From NCBI RefSeq assembly GCF_018398335.1, contig NZ_JAHBRX010000001.1, positions 2,472,001 to 2,536,000 of the forward strand: DNA of 64,000 nt, written 5' to 3'. Both the position numbers and the translations under genes were made by a program. Every line of letters begins with the position of its first letter. Positions within the stretch are counted from its first letter, which is position 1. The notes under the pieces were generated by a model, which searched no databases, was not told where the DNA came from, and saw only the letters and a list, made by a program, of their open reading frames with translations. Shown piece after piece: positions 26,185 through 36,678 of the stretch. The stretch comes from Chelatococcus sp. HY11 (lineage in GTDB: Bacteria; Pseudomonadota; Alphaproteobacteria; Rhizobiales; Beijerinckiaceae).

Positions 26185-26666
26185 GGCGCGTGCTTCCCTA
26201 CCCGCTGATATCCCTTCTGCTCCTGGTGATGTGGTTGATCCTCAACCAAAGTGTATCGCCCGGCCAGATTCTCATCGGCGGGATCTGCGCGCTGCTCGGC
26301 CCGCTTGTATTGACGCGGCTTGACGTGCCGCCGCTCCGCCTTCGCAGGCCATGGGCGATGCTGCGTTTGATCGGCAGGACACTTGTCGACATCGTTCGCT
26401 CGAACATGAATGTCGCGCGGGCTATCCTGAATCCGAAGCCGACGCGGCGGGCCGGCTTCGTCGCCATCCCGCTGGCCCTGCGCTCGCCCTATGGCTTCGC
26501 GACGCTCGCCTGCATCCTCACCGCAACGCCGGGCACGGCCTGGGTAAGCCTTGACCCGGCGGACGGGACACTGATCATCCATGTCCTCGATCTCTATGAC
26601 GACGATGACTGGGGCGCGATCATCAAGAACCGGTACGAAGGACTGCTGATGGAGATTTTCGAATGA
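26181..26666 (+). CDS. mrpE: Mrp antiporter subunit E
   Basis: The 161-residue product starts at the ATG overlapping the mrpD stop (ATGA), with GGAGG upstream. It has two or three N-terminal helices (PLISLLLLVMWLILNQSVSPGQILIGGICALLGPLVL) and the MrpE soluble domain with ITATPGTAWV-like TATPGT and HVLDLYDDDDW. Subunit E is needed for assembly of the complex. Confidence 0.93.
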   Translation: MRRVLPYPLISLLLLVMWLILNQSVSPGQILIGGICALLGPLVLTRLDVPPLRLRRPWAMLRLIGRTLVDIVRSNMNVARAILNPKPTRRAGFVAIPLALRSPYGFATLACILTATPGTAWVSLDPADGTLIIHVLDLYDDDDWGAIIKNRYEGLLMEIFE

Positions 26667-26944
26667 GCGTGGCGATCCTCGGCTGGTCCCTCCTCGTCGC
26701 GCAGATCTTCCTGGCGACGGCGATGGCGATCGCTGCGTGGCGCATCATGCGCGGACCGCGCGCGCAGGACCGCGTGCTGGCCATGGATGCGCTCTATGTG
26801 AACGGCATGCTTCTGCTGCTTGTCCTCGGCATCGGTACAGGGCGCACGCTCTATTTCGAGATCTCGCTGGCGATTGGCCTTCTCGGCTTCGTCGCCACCG
26901 TCGCGCTTGCCAAGTTCCTCATGCGCGGTGAGGTGATCGAATGA
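26663..26944 (+). CDS. mrpF: Mrp antiporter subunit F
   Basis: A 93-residue protein with three helices and the MrpF pattern RIMRGPRAQDRVLAMDALYVNGM. Start overlaps the mrpE stop and its stop overlaps the mrpG start. Small subunit that, with G, links the A and D modules. Confidence 0.93.
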   Translation: MSVAILGWSLLVAQIFLATAMAIAAWRIMRGPRAQDRVLAMDALYVNGMLLLLVLGIGTGRTLYFEISLAIGLLGFVATVALAKFLMRGEVIE

Positions 26945-27327
26945 ACAATCTAGCCGCCCTCCCGGCCTGGGCCGCACTACTGACGGCATTTCTCGTGCTC
27001 CTCGGCTCGGCGCTCGCGCTCACCGGCAACATCGGCCTTTTGCGCTTCGGCAGCTTCTATGAGCGCGTCCATGCGCCCACCCTCGGCGCGACACTCGGCA
27101 TGGCGAGCATTCTCGTCGCCTCGATCGTGTGTTTTTCGGCGCTTCAGACGCGGCCGGTCGTCCATGAGATCCTGATCGGTGTCTTTGTCACCATCACCAC
27201 GCCGGTGACGCTCATGTTGCTGGTTCAGGCCACGCTCTACCGCGACCGCCTCGAGGAAAAGGACCCTCTGGAGAAGCGCGGGCGGAAGGCAGGCGCGCCA
27301 TCGCGATCTTCCGATACCGCCGCCTGA
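26941..27327 (+). CDS. mrpG: Mrp antiporter subunit G
   Basis: A 128-residue protein with three helices and the MrpG pattern GNIGLLRFGSFYERVHAPTLGATLGMASI, followed by a hydrophilic tail (KDPLEKRGRKAG). It ends the operon; an imperfect hairpin with CCTGAGGCG/CGCTTCAGG arms overlaps the stop codon and may act as a terminator with the converging MFS gene, though it lacks a clear T-tract. Confidence 0.93.
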   Translation: MNNLAALPAWAALLTAFLVLLGSALALTGNIGLLRFGSFYERVHAPTLGATLGMASILVASIVCFSALQTRPVVHEILIGVFVTITTPVTLMLLVQATLYRDRLEEKDPLEKRGRKAGAPSRSSDTAA

Positions 27328-27365
27328 GGCGACCTCGGTTCCGCTTCAGGAATGTAAGGGGCCGC

Positions 27366-28607
27366 TCACTCGGGCGTGCTCCTGCGGGCATGCGTTGCCG
27401 CGGCCTCCTGCCAGAGCGTCAATGCAACCGTCAGCACCATGAAGCCGGCCGTCGCGGCGAAGACGAGTGACGGAAGTCCGCGATCCAGCAACAAGGCGAA
27501 GAAAAGCGGACCCGAGAAGTTGGCGATATTGAAGCCTGTCGTCACGATCCCGAACACGCGGCCCTCGGCGCCACGCGGCGCGGCGGCGCGTACCAGCATA
27601 TCGCGTGACGGGGCGATCACGCCCGAGAGGAACCCGGCGAGCGTCAGCATCACGACGAGCGCGGGAGCCGGCAACCGCGTCACCGCGATGATCGCGACGA
27701 GTACGGCTGTGACGCCGAAGGCGACGGCCGCCACATAACCATGGCGGCTGGTGCGGTCCGCCAGAATGCCACCGGCGAGCACGCCGAAGGCGCTCGCGAA
27801 AAGGAAGCCGGAGAGCGCCGTATTGGCCATGACGAGATCGACGCCATAGCCCATCGTCAGAGCCGACACCGAGAAATTCTGCAAGCCCCCCGTGCTCAGA
27901 TTGAGCAGCATGAACAGCACGATCAGAACGAGAACAGCCGGGCTGAGAAGCGCGCTGATCCCGTCGGGGGCCTCGACCGCGCCTGGGGTTTGTGTCACTT
28001 GGGCACGGCGCGGCTGGCGCGCCAAGTCCTCGGGCGTTCGCGCGATCAGGATGGCGGCGACGCAGCCAATTCCTCCCGCGACCGCGAAGGCCAAGGCAAC
28101 GCCACCGAAAGCCGCGATTCCGAGCAGTACGGCCGGCGCGATTGCCCCACCGAAATAGCCGGCGAATGTATGGAAGGAGAACGCCTTGCCCATGCGTCCG
28201 CCATCGATGCCGTGTGACAGCCAGGCGTAATCAGCCGGATGATAGACACAATTGGCGAGGCCGGCGAAGGCCATGCCGACAAGCAGAAGAGGGTAGGTCT
28301 GGGTGGCCGCGAGCCCGATGAAGCTCACCCCTCCAAGGAGGAGCCCCCCGATCAGCAGCCGACGCGGGCCGAAACGATCCGTCAGAAAGCCGACCGGTGT
28401 CTGCGCCAGCAAGGTGACGAGATTGAAGACCGTAAGCGCCAGGCCGATCTCGACGAAGCCCACTCCGAAATGCGCAGGCAGGAGCGGAATGAGCGCCGGC
28501 AAGGTCATGATGTGGAAATGGCTGACGAAATGCGCCATGCACACCTTGCCGAGAAGCGCGAGCTCCTGGCCGCCCCATCGCCCCTGCAAGGCCGCGAATG
28601 CCGACAT
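27366..28607 (-). CDS. MFS transporter
   Basis: The ATG at 28607 overlaps the stop of the upstream MFS gene (ATGA). The product has 413 residues and about 12 helices, with the MFS loop signature GFLTDRFGPRRLLIGG after helix 2 and GILADRTSRHGYVAA in the second half. It looks like a drug or metabolite efflux/uptake carrier; the substrate cannot be told. It is paired with another MFS gene of different sequence, so the two may act together or as alternatives. Confidence 0.9.
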   Translation of the reverse strand: MSAFAALQGRWGGQELALLGKVCMAHFVSHFHIMTLPALIPLLPAHFGVGFVEIGLALTVFNLVTLLAQTPVGFLTDRFGPRRLLIGGLLLGGVSFIGLAATQTYPLLLVGMAFAGLANCVYHPADYAWLSHGIDGGRMGKAFSFHTFAGYFGGAIAPAVLLGIAAFGGVALAFAVAGGIGCVAAILIARTPEDLARQPRRAQVTQTPGAVEAPDGISALLSPAVLVLIVLFMLLNLSTGGLQNFSVSALTMGYGVDLVMANTALSGFLFASAFGVLAGGILADRTSRHGYVAAVAFGVTAVLVAIIAVTRLPAPALVVMLTLAGFLSGVIAPSRDMLVRAAAPRGAEGRVFGIVTTGFNIANFSGPLFFALLLDRGLPSLVFAATAGFMVLTVALTLWQEAAATHARRSTPE

Positions 28608-29929
28608 CACGAGAGCTCCGCGCGTCTCGCCTCGCCGTCCGTTCGAGCTGGCCGCGTGAGAACGGCGAAGACCAGGGTGCAAGCGAGCACGAGCAAGCCG
28701 AGAAAGACGATCACCCCGGCGGTGCCCCAGAGCGTGGAGACCACGCCGGTCACCGGCTGGAAGATCGCGGCGCCCGCGAAGAAAGCGAAATTGATCGCCG
28801 CGAGCGCCTTGCCGGCCTTGTCAGGCGAGAATATCGATCGGCCCATCGCAAAGAGCAGCGGCTGAACCGCGATCGTCGCGCCAAAGGCGAAAAGCACAGC
28901 GGTGTCAAAGGTGACAGGCAGACGCGCATGGCCGAGAAGGTTCGACAGCAAGCCGTCCGGACCGCCCATGGCAAGCAGGAGAAGCATCACCCCGGCGATC
29001 GCGTGACCCGTGGTGATCAGCGCACGGCGATGGCCAATGCGCCGGTCCAGCATGCCAAATGCGATCGGGCCGATAACGAGGGCGACCGTCATCGGCATCA
29101 GCACGTTACCCGCCTCGACCCGGCTCACGCCTTTAATGTCCATGAGCCATGGGCCACCCCAGAGGCCGCGGATGCCGATCATCACCGCGAAGGACGCCAG
29201 GGCGAGAATGATGATGCCGCGCATGCGGGTGGACACGCCGATCCGCACGACCTCCCGAACCTCCGCGCGCAAGGTGGCGTGCTCGGCTCCGCGCTCGGGA
29301 GGCGTGTTGGGCACCAGCAGGAAAACGAGACCGGCGACGACGATGCTCGCCATCGCGGCCGCGGCATAGCCAGCGCGCCACCCGGACGTTTCGATGAGCC
29401 AGGCCAGCGGGCTCGCTGACAGCAGCATGCCGCAGTTGCCGACGCCCTGGATGAGGCCCGACCACAGCCCGAACTTCGCCGGCGTCAACATCTTCGCGGC
29501 CAGCGTCATCGGGCAGAGCAGCATGCCGCAACAACCGATGCCGAGCACGATCTGCGCCATGAGGAAGCCGGTTGCCCCACCGATAACCGCCGCCAGCGCG
29601 GCCCCTATGGTGACGATCGTGAAGAGGGTCAGCGAGACCGTGCGCACGCCATAGCGGTCCAGTGCCACGCCGACAGGAATCTGGCCGGCCGCAAAGGCGA
29701 AATGGTAGGCGCCCGTCAAGCTGGCGAGCGCTTCCGCGCTGACGCTCAGATCAAGCGCCATCACGTCTGTCGCCATCGCCGGCAGCGTGCGCACCATGTT
29801 GGAAAGCATATGGCCAAGGGCGAGCACGAGAAGCGGTGCGCCGAAGGCCGCTGTCCCCTGAAGGACAGACACTGATTGTACGGACGCAGACTCTCTTCCG
29901 CCGGACGCAACCGCTTGCGACCTTGCCAT
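28607..29929 (-). CDS. MFS transporter
   Basis: A 440-residue, 12-helix carrier. Signature VGVALDRYGVRTVSLTLF follows helix 2 and FGMLDRRIGHRRALIT occurs in the second half. A hydrophilic start (RSQAVASGGRESASVQS) precedes the first helix. It is first in a two-gene operon; the 222 bases upstream (29930-30152) contain no gene and presumably hold its promoter. Substrate unknown. Confidence 0.88.
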   Translation of the reverse strand: MARSQAVASGGRESASVQSVSVLQGTAAFGAPLLVLALGHMLSNMVRTLPAMATDVMALDLSVSAEALASLTGAYHFAFAAGQIPVGVALDRYGVRTVSLTLFTIVTIGAALAAVIGGATGFLMAQIVLGIGCCGMLLCPMTLAAKMLTPAKFGLWSGLIQGVGNCGMLLSASPLAWLIETSGWRAGYAAAAMASIVVAGLVFLLVPNTPPERGAEHATLRAEVREVVRIGVSTRMRGIIILALASFAVMIGIRGLWGGPWLMDIKGVSRVEAGNVLMPMTVALVIGPIAFGMLDRRIGHRRALITTGHAIAGVMLLLLAMGGPDGLLSNLLGHARLPVTFDTAVLFAFGATIAVQPLLFAMGRSIFSPDKAGKALAAINFAFFAGAAIFQPVTGVVSTLWGTAGVIVFLGLLVLACTLVFAVLTRPARTDGEARRAELS

Positions 29930-30152
29930 GGATCGTGAACTCCCTCGGCGCCGGACTCCTCACGATCCGGTCGCATTGATGGCTGCACAGTCCTTGTGCA
30001 ATTCCTGCCATCTTCCCGGATAGTCGAGAGACGCGGTAAAGCCAAGCGCGGGAGGGCAACCGGCGTGCATAGCGGCTATGCGCCGCGTTGTGATGCTACT
30101 TAAGCTTAGGCGAAGCGCGCTGCTGGGGCGGAGGCAAGCTTTTCAGTTTTTA

Positions 30153-30542
30153 CTAGCGGCCACGTGACGGCGTGGGCAACACACACATCTCTTCGCCGGA
30201 GAACAGGCGCGAGCGGGTCAGGAAGCGTTGTTCCGTGCCGTTATCGAGCGAGAACATGCCCCCCCGGCCGGGCACGACGTCAAGAATGAGCTGCGTATGC
30301 TGCCAGGCCTCGAACTGCGAGGCACTGATATAGACCGGCGTCCCCTCGATCTCACCGAGCTTGACGTCACGGTCGCCGACGATGAATTCGGCTTGCGGAT
30401 AGCACATCGGCGAGGAGCCATCGCAGCAGCCTCCCGACTGATGAAACAGGATGGGGCCGTGCTGCGCCTTGAGTTTCTCGATCAAGGCAACCGCCGCTGG
30501 CGTCGCCGTTACCCTGGCCGGGGACACCTCCGTCATGATCAC
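30153..30542 (-). CDS. DUF779 family protein
   Basis: A 129-residue protein with the DUF779 pattern: ARVTATPAAVALIEKLKAQHGPILFHQSGGCCDGSSPMCYP, with a vicinal Cys pair and a third Cys that could bind metal, and QFEAWQHTQLILDVVPGRGGMFSLDNGTEQRFLTRSRLF. DUF779 genes are very often found beside acetaldehyde/aldehyde dehydrogenases, as here. The function is not established. It follows adh on the same strand but a strong terminator lies in between, so it may be made at a lower level. Confidence 0.88.
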   Translation of the reverse strand: MIMTEVSPARVTATPAAVALIEKLKAQHGPILFHQSGGCCDGSSPMCYPQAEFIVGDRDVKLGEIEGTPVYISASQFEAWQHTQLILDVVPGRGGMFSLDNGTEQRFLTRSRLFSGEEMCVLPTPSRGR

Positions 30543-30574
30543 CGTCCTCGCTTGTCGTTGACGCCATTCTTCCC

Positions 30575-30610
30575 AAAAAAGAGGCCGGACGGTGACAGCT
30601 CCGTCCGGCC
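30575..30610 (-). terminator. Rho-independent terminator after adh
   Basis: A perfect 10-bp stem (GGCCGGACGG with CCGTCCGGCC, 30583-30592 and 30601-30610) with an 8-base loop, followed on the minus strand by TCTTTTTT. It sits between the alcohol dehydrogenase gene and the DUF779 gene. Confidence 0.85.
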
Positions 30611-30643
30611 AGGTTGCGCGAGGGAGCGCGCTCGGGAGGATCT

Positions 30644-31675
30644 TCAGGACGCCATATCGAGAACGATCCGGCCCTCGATCTGTCCTTTGTGCATCTTGTC
30701 GAAGACTGCATTGATGTCTTCGAGCTTGGCCGTGGATACGGTCGCATGGACTTTGCCGGAGGCGGCAAAATCGAGCGATTCCTGCAGGTCGAGGCGGGTG
30801 CCGACGATGGAGCCGCGGACCGTTATGCCGTTCAGCACCATGCCGAAGATATCGAGCGGGAAGCCGCCTGGCGGCAGCCCGTTGAGCGAGACCGTGCCGC
30901 CGCGCGCGACCATCCCGATCGCCTGCTCGAAGGCCTTGGGGCTGACCGCCGTCACCAGAACGCCCTGCGCGCCACCATCGGTCTCCCTCTTGATGACCGC
31001 CGCAGGGTCTTCCTCCTTGGCGTTCACGGTCAGGGTCGCCCCCAGCCGGCGCGCGAGGGCGAGCTTCGCCGGGTCGATGTCGACGGCGGCGACATTAAGC
31101 CCCATCGCCTTGGCATATTGCACGGCCATGTGGCCGAGACCGCCGATACCGGAGATGACGACCCAGTCACCGGGCTTGGTGTCGGTGACTTTCAGGCCCT
31201 TGTAGACCGTCACGCCCGCGCAGAGGATGGGGGCGATCTCCACAAAGCCGATATTCGCGGGCAGGTGGCCGACATAATTCGGGTCCGCGATGACATAATC
31301 GGCAAAGCCGCCGTTGACGGAATAGCCCGTGTTCTGCTGTTCAACGCACAGCGTCTCCCAGCCGCCCAGGCAGTGCCGACAATGGCCGCACGCGGTGTAG
31401 AGCCAGGGAACGCCGACCCGGTCGCCTTCCTTGACATGCGTGACGCCGGCGCCAACCGCCGAGACGAAACCGACACCTTCATGGCCAGGGATGAACGGCG
31501 GGTTTGGCTTCACTGGCCAGTCACCCTCGGCGGCGTGCAGATCCGTATGGCAGACACCCGAGGCCTTGATCGCGACCTGGATCATACCCGGTCCCGGTTC
31601 AGGCACCGGCACTTCCTCGATGACGAGGGGCTTGCGGAATTCCCGCACGACGGCGGCTTTCATGGTCTTTGCCAT
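30644..31675 (-). CDS. Zinc-dependent alcohol dehydrogenase (AdhP type)
   Basis: The ATG at 31675 has AAGGAG 8 bases upstream. The 343-residue MDR enzyme shows the catalytic zinc site [16 protein letters not shown] and PGHEGVG, the four structural-zinc Cys in [15 protein letters not shown], and the NAD-binding [17 protein letters not shown]. The sequence is of the bacterial ethanol dehydrogenase group, oxidising primary alcohols to aldehydes. With the upstream aldehyde dehydrogenase it gives a two-step alcohol-to-acid route. Confidence 0.93.
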   Translation of the reverse strand: MAKTMKAAVVREFRKPLVIEEVPVPEPGPGMIQVAIKASGVCHTDLHAAEGDWPVKPNPPFIPGHEGVGFVSAVGAGVTHVKEGDRVGVPWLYTACGHCRHCLGGWETLCVEQQNTGYSVNGGFADYVIADPNYVGHLPANIGFVEIAPILCAGVTVYKGLKVTDTKPGDWVVISGIGGLGHMAVQYAKAMGLNVAAVDIDPAKLALARRLGATLTVNAKEEDPAAVIKRETDGGAQGVLVTAVSPKAFEQAIGMVARGGTVSLNGLPPGGFPLDIFGMVLNGITVRGSIVGTRLDLQESLDFAASGKVHATVSTAKLEDINAVFDKMHKGQIEGRIVLDMAS

Positions 31676-31751
31676 AGAGCTTTCTCCTTGCATTGACCCG
31701 GCTAAGCTAGGGGCAGCCGGGAGGCCGCCCCATGACCAAGATCAACCTTGC

Positions 31752-33269
<1,518 letters not shown>

Positions 33270-33387
33270 GGTTTCCTCCTGCATGCGTCGATTCACGGCC
33301 GCATATCGATTGCGGTCTCATGCAGTGGATCATCGCGCTGGATGCTGAGGAATGTCAGCCGGGCTCCGCCTGTTTTGCAGCGCACCA

Positions 33388-33405
33388 TGTCGCAGGACTG
33401 CGACA
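33388..33405. promoter_or_regulatory. Perfect palindrome upstream of the aldehyde dehydrogenase gene
   Basis: TGTCGCAG-GA-CTGCGACA, an 8-2-8 perfect inverted repeat about 120 bases before the start and just after the AcoR-like regulator gene. Size and symmetry suit the Fis-type HTH of that regulator. No convincing sigma-54 -24/-12 element is seen between it and the gene. Confidence 0.6.
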
Positions 33406-33420
33406 GGTGTGATCAAGCGG

Positions 33421-34392
33421 TCAGTGGTTGCGGCCGAGCCCGAAGCGCGAGAGCTTGCGATGCATGGTGGCGCGGCTGACACCGAGCAGGCGGGCCGCAG
33501 CCGAGACATTGCCCTTGGCGCGGGACAGCGCGCGCTGCACGGCCCCCCGCTCAGCCGTCGCGAGATCCTCGCCGGGGCCATCGGGGCCCTCGAAAAGGTC
33601 GGCAGCCGGAAACGGCGAGCCAAGGCGCGCGTCCGTCAGACCATAGGCCATGCGGGCCGCGCGATTGGCCCCGACCACGAGATCCTCGCGATCGACGGCG
33701 ATGAGGCCGACGGCGCCCTTGCCGAGATCCGGCCCGAGCATGACGCGCGCATGGTTGAACGTATCGCGGAAATGGCGCGCCTCGATGCCCTGAGCCGCTT
33801 CGTTGGCCGCCGTCGCAATCAGGCGCAGCATGGTCGGGGTCAGATCCGAGCGACAGGTCGAGACATCGAGCGTAGCGACCAGCCGGCCCTCGGCGTCCCA
33901 TATCGGCGACACCGTGCAGCTCAGGCCGATGTTGCGGGTGAGGAAATGCTGATCGCGATGGATGGTGAGCGCGCGCCCCTCCGCGAGACATGTGCCGACG
34001 CCATTGGTGCCCTCGCTCGCCTCGCTCCAGACCATGCCGGTCCAGAGGCCGAGATTGAGGAAATCCGCGTCGTCACCGGCCGCGCCGCGGCGATCGAGCG
34101 GCACGCCGTCACGATCGGTCAGAAGCACACAGCAGCCGGCATCGCCTACGGCATCGAACAGCCGGTCGAGCGTCGGCTGCGCGAGCCGGACGAGCCGCTC
34201 GGTGCGCTCATAAGCCAGATCGAAGGCAGCGCTTTCAAGGCGATGCGGCGGACGATGCTGGTCCGGATCCAGACCATATTGGGTGACCGAACGCGACCAG
34301 GATGCCGCGACAGCTGATCGCGCCGCCGAGGCGCCATCGCTCAATGTGGAATACACCCGTGCGGCATGGTGCGCCTTCGCCGTCCCGCCCAT
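33421..34392 (-). CDS. AcoR-like GAF/Fis-HTH regulator lacking the AAA+ domain
   Basis: The 323-residue protein begins like AcoR-family activators (HHAARVYSTLSDG...AASWSRSVTQYGLDP), has a GAF sensor region (DAGCCVLLTDRDG, about residues 80-200), a second sensor-like stretch (GLIAVDREDLVVGANRAARMAYG) and ends with a Fis-type HTH (GNVSAAARLLGVSRATMHRKLSRFGL). The roughly 240-residue AAA+ domain with GAFTGA that contacts sigma-54 is absent, with no frameshift. It therefore probably controls a sigma-70 promoter. It lies directly upstream of the alcohol/aldehyde operon and is the likely sensor of alcohol or aldehyde. Confidence 0.85.
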   Translation of the reverse strand: MGGTAKAHHAARVYSTLSDGASAARSAVAASWSRSVTQYGLDPDQHRPPHRLESAAFDLAYERTERLVRLAQPTLDRLFDAVGDAGCCVLLTDRDGVPLDRRGAAGDDADFLNLGLWTGMVWSEASEGTNGVGTCLAEGRALTIHRDQHFLTRNIGLSCTVSPIWDAEGRLVATLDVSTCRSDLTPTMLRLIATAANEAAQGIEARHFRDTFNHARVMLGPDLGKGAVGLIAVDREDLVVGANRAARMAYGLTDARLGSPFPAADLFEGPDGPGEDLATAERGAVQRALSRAKGNVSAAARLLGVSRATMHRKLSRFGLGRNH

Positions 34393-34487
34393 CCCTGCGA
34401 CCTTTCCGTTCCGCCTCTGCCAGTTCCGGAGCTTTTACAGCCGCTGCTTATCTATGCCGCCATAGTCCGGCGGCAAGGTGGGTCCTG

Positions 34488-36239
34488 TCAATCACCTGCC
34501 GCGCGGACCGCATCGGCCAGGCGTTCCGCCAGCATGATGACGGGAATGTTGAGATTGGCGCGGGGCGCCGTCGGCATCACGGAGGCATCGATCACGCGCA
34601 GCCCACTGACGCCATGGACGCGGCCGGAGGCCGGGTCTGTCACCGCCTCGCGATCTCCCGCAGAACCCATGCGGCAGGTGCCGCAGGCATGCCACTGGCC
34701 AAAGGCATTATCGCGGACATAAGCCGCGATCGCCTCATCACTCGCAAGAAGATCCGCGAGGCTCATGCCGCCGGCCACGAAATGCTTGAAGAAGGGCGCG
34801 CGCAATATCGGCAGCGCGTCGAGGGCCACCGCTGCCGGCGCGGTGATGAGGAAATTGCGCAGGCCATAGCGCCCGAGCGCCTTGGCGAAACCGCTGTAGC
34901 GCGACGGGGAGGCATGGGCGACGTGGCCGGCCAGGGCCTCGCAAGCGAGAAGCCGGGCCATGAAGCGCACCGAAGCCGTCAGCCGCGTGACATCGCGAAT
35001 GTCGGCCAGATGGTTGAAGGCCGTGAGCGGCGGCACGGACGGGTCCGCGCTCTGCAAGGTGACGCTGCCGCGCGCATAGGGCTTGTTGATCCACGACAAC
35101 AGCGTCGCGATCTGCCGGCCAAGCGGATGCCAGGCGGATTTCGCCACCACCATCATGTACATGTCCGATGGCATACCGTCCGCCATCCCGGAGCTGTAAC
35201 GCAGGCCGAGATGGATATGACGGCGCGTCGTGCCCCGCAGCCGCGCGGCGCGGGCGAGATAGGCCGACAGCGAAATTCCTGGATGTTCCTGCAGGTTTCG
35301 GCCTACTCCCGGGAGGTCATGCACAACCGTGAGTCCCAGCCGGTGCAAATCCGGCGCCGGCCCTATGCCGGATTTCATCAGGAGCGCCGGGCTGTGAATG
35401 GCGCCCGCGGCCACGATGGTCTCGCGCGCGCCGATGATGCGCGTTACGCCGTCTGCCGCCCGCAACTGGACGCCGACCACCCGACGCCCGTCCCAGGCGA
35501 GGCCCGAGACGGAAGCATCCGCCATGACGACCAGGTTGGGGCGTTGACGGGTCTCGCGATCGAGATAGGCGCGCGCTGTCGACACGCGATGCACGCCGTC
35601 GTTCGAGAGCGTCATCGGGAAATGGCCGTCCTCGAAGCGGCCGTTCTGGTCGCCGAGCGCGGGAAAGCCAGCCGCTTGCAGCGCCGCTTCGACGGCCAGC
35701 GAAAAGGCTGGCCAGCGCTCGCGAGGGACACGGTGGATCGGGATCGGCCCGCTGTCCCCGTGCAGCGGGCCGCCGTAGTCGAGATCCCGCTCAAGCTTCC
35801 TGAAATAAGGGAGCACCGACTGCCAGTTCCAGCCGGTCGCGCCCAGCCGCTCCCACTCGTCATAGTCGTCGGGCGTGCCGCGATTGGCGACCTGCCCGTT
35901 GATGCTGGAGCCGCCTCCCATCAGCCGCGGCTGCTCATAGCGCCCGAGTGGTGGGCGCTCGGCTGCGTTGTGCGCGACGGGTCGGAAATAGGCGGGCAAT
36001 GCGGGCCAGTGGTTGACGGGGTCGAAAGCGACACGGCCGGGATAAATATCCAGCATCGCCGGCGTTTCCTCTCCCGGCTTGATGTCCCGCCCGGCCTCGA
36101 TGAGGAGCACGCGCCGCCGCGGATCGGCGGAGAGCCGGTTCGCCAGCACGCAACCGCTGCTGCCGCCACCGACGATCACGATATCGAAGGCATCCGAGGC
36201 AGGCCCCTTCTCGGGTCCGGCCGCCGCCTCAGCCGACAT
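34488..36239 (-). CDS. GMC-family FAD oxidoreductase
   Basis: The ATG at 36239 overlaps the preceding GlcG-like gene by 11 bases. The 583-residue product has the dinucleotide fold FDIVIVGGGSSGCVLANRLS, the GMC signature LMGGGSSINGQVANRGTPDDYDEW and the C-terminal catalytic His in QWHACGTCRMGS with PTAPRANLNIPVIMLAERLAD. GMC enzymes oxidise alcohol groups of sugars, polyols or choline-like compounds. No export signal is seen, so it is probably cytoplasmic. Last gene of an eight-gene operon for an imported sugar-like compound. Confidence 0.92.
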   Translation of the reverse strand: MSAEAAAGPEKGPASDAFDIVIVGGGSSGCVLANRLSADPRRRVLLIEAGRDIKPGEETPAMLDIYPGRVAFDPVNHWPALPAYFRPVAHNAAERPPLGRYEQPRLMGGGSSINGQVANRGTPDDYDEWERLGATGWNWQSVLPYFRKLERDLDYGGPLHGDSGPIPIHRVPRERWPAFSLAVEAALQAAGFPALGDQNGRFEDGHFPMTLSNDGVHRVSTARAYLDRETRQRPNLVVMADASVSGLAWDGRRVVGVQLRAADGVTRIIGARETIVAAGAIHSPALLMKSGIGPAPDLHRLGLTVVHDLPGVGRNLQEHPGISLSAYLARAARLRGTTRRHIHLGLRYSSGMADGMPSDMYMMVVAKSAWHPLGRQIATLLSWINKPYARGSVTLQSADPSVPPLTAFNHLADIRDVTRLTASVRFMARLLACEALAGHVAHASPSRYSGFAKALGRYGLRNFLITAPAAVALDALPILRAPFFKHFVAGGMSLADLLASDEAIAAYVRDNAFGQWHACGTCRMGSAGDREAVTDPASGRVHGVSGLRVIDASVMPTAPRANLNIPVIMLAERLADAVRAAGD

Positions 36240-36666
36240 GGGTGGCGAACCGTTCCGCGAAGGCGCTGGCGCCGGCTTCCGCGACCTCCTGATCCTCGGC
36301 CGTCGAGCCGGAGCTGACACCGACAGCGCCGACGACGACGCCCTTGACGGTGAGGGGAATGCCGCCGGCGAGCGTCGTGAAGCGACCATTGGCCTGGGCA
36401 TGAATGCCGAAGGCGGCCTGCCCCGGCACCACGACCGGCGCGAGGTCGCGTGTTGCCTTGCGGCTGCCGGCCGCCGTGAGGGCCTTGTTGATCGCGATGT
36501 CCATGGCGATGAACTTGGCGCCATCCATGCGCCGCGCGGCGACGAGATGCCCGCTTTCGTCGACCACCACGATGTTTTGCGGCACGTCGATCGCCTCCGC
36601 CTGCCGCTGCGCGGCATCGAGCACATGGTTGGCCTCGTTCAGGCCGATGCGGGTGATGACCTGCAT
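36229..36666 (-). CDS. GlcG/HbpS-family protein
   Basis: A 145-residue protein of the Haem_degrading (GlcG/HbpS) family: LNEANHVLDAAQRQAEAI, NIVVVDESGHLVAARRMDGAKF, AGGIPLTVKGVVVGAVGVSSGSTAEDQEVAEAGA. Family members bind haem or corrin-like ligands or accompany oxidoreductases in catabolic operons. It lacks a signal peptide. Position between an SDR and a GMC oxidoreductase suggests a helper role in oxidation, but the function is unknown. Confidence 0.85.
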   Translation of the reverse strand: MQVITRIGLNEANHVLDAAQRQAEAIDVPQNIVVVDESGHLVAARRMDGAKFIAMDIAINKALTAAGSRKATRDLAPVVVPGQAAFGIHAQANGRFTTLAGGIPLTVKGVVVGAVGVSSGSTAEDQEVAEAGASAFAERFATHVG

Positions 36667-36678
36667 GATGCGCTCCCC

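Noticed and set aside
34302-36317. 671-codon plus-strand frame opposite the GMC oxidoreductase
   Set aside because: Antisense of a well-supported gene, Arg/His-rich, with no family motif.
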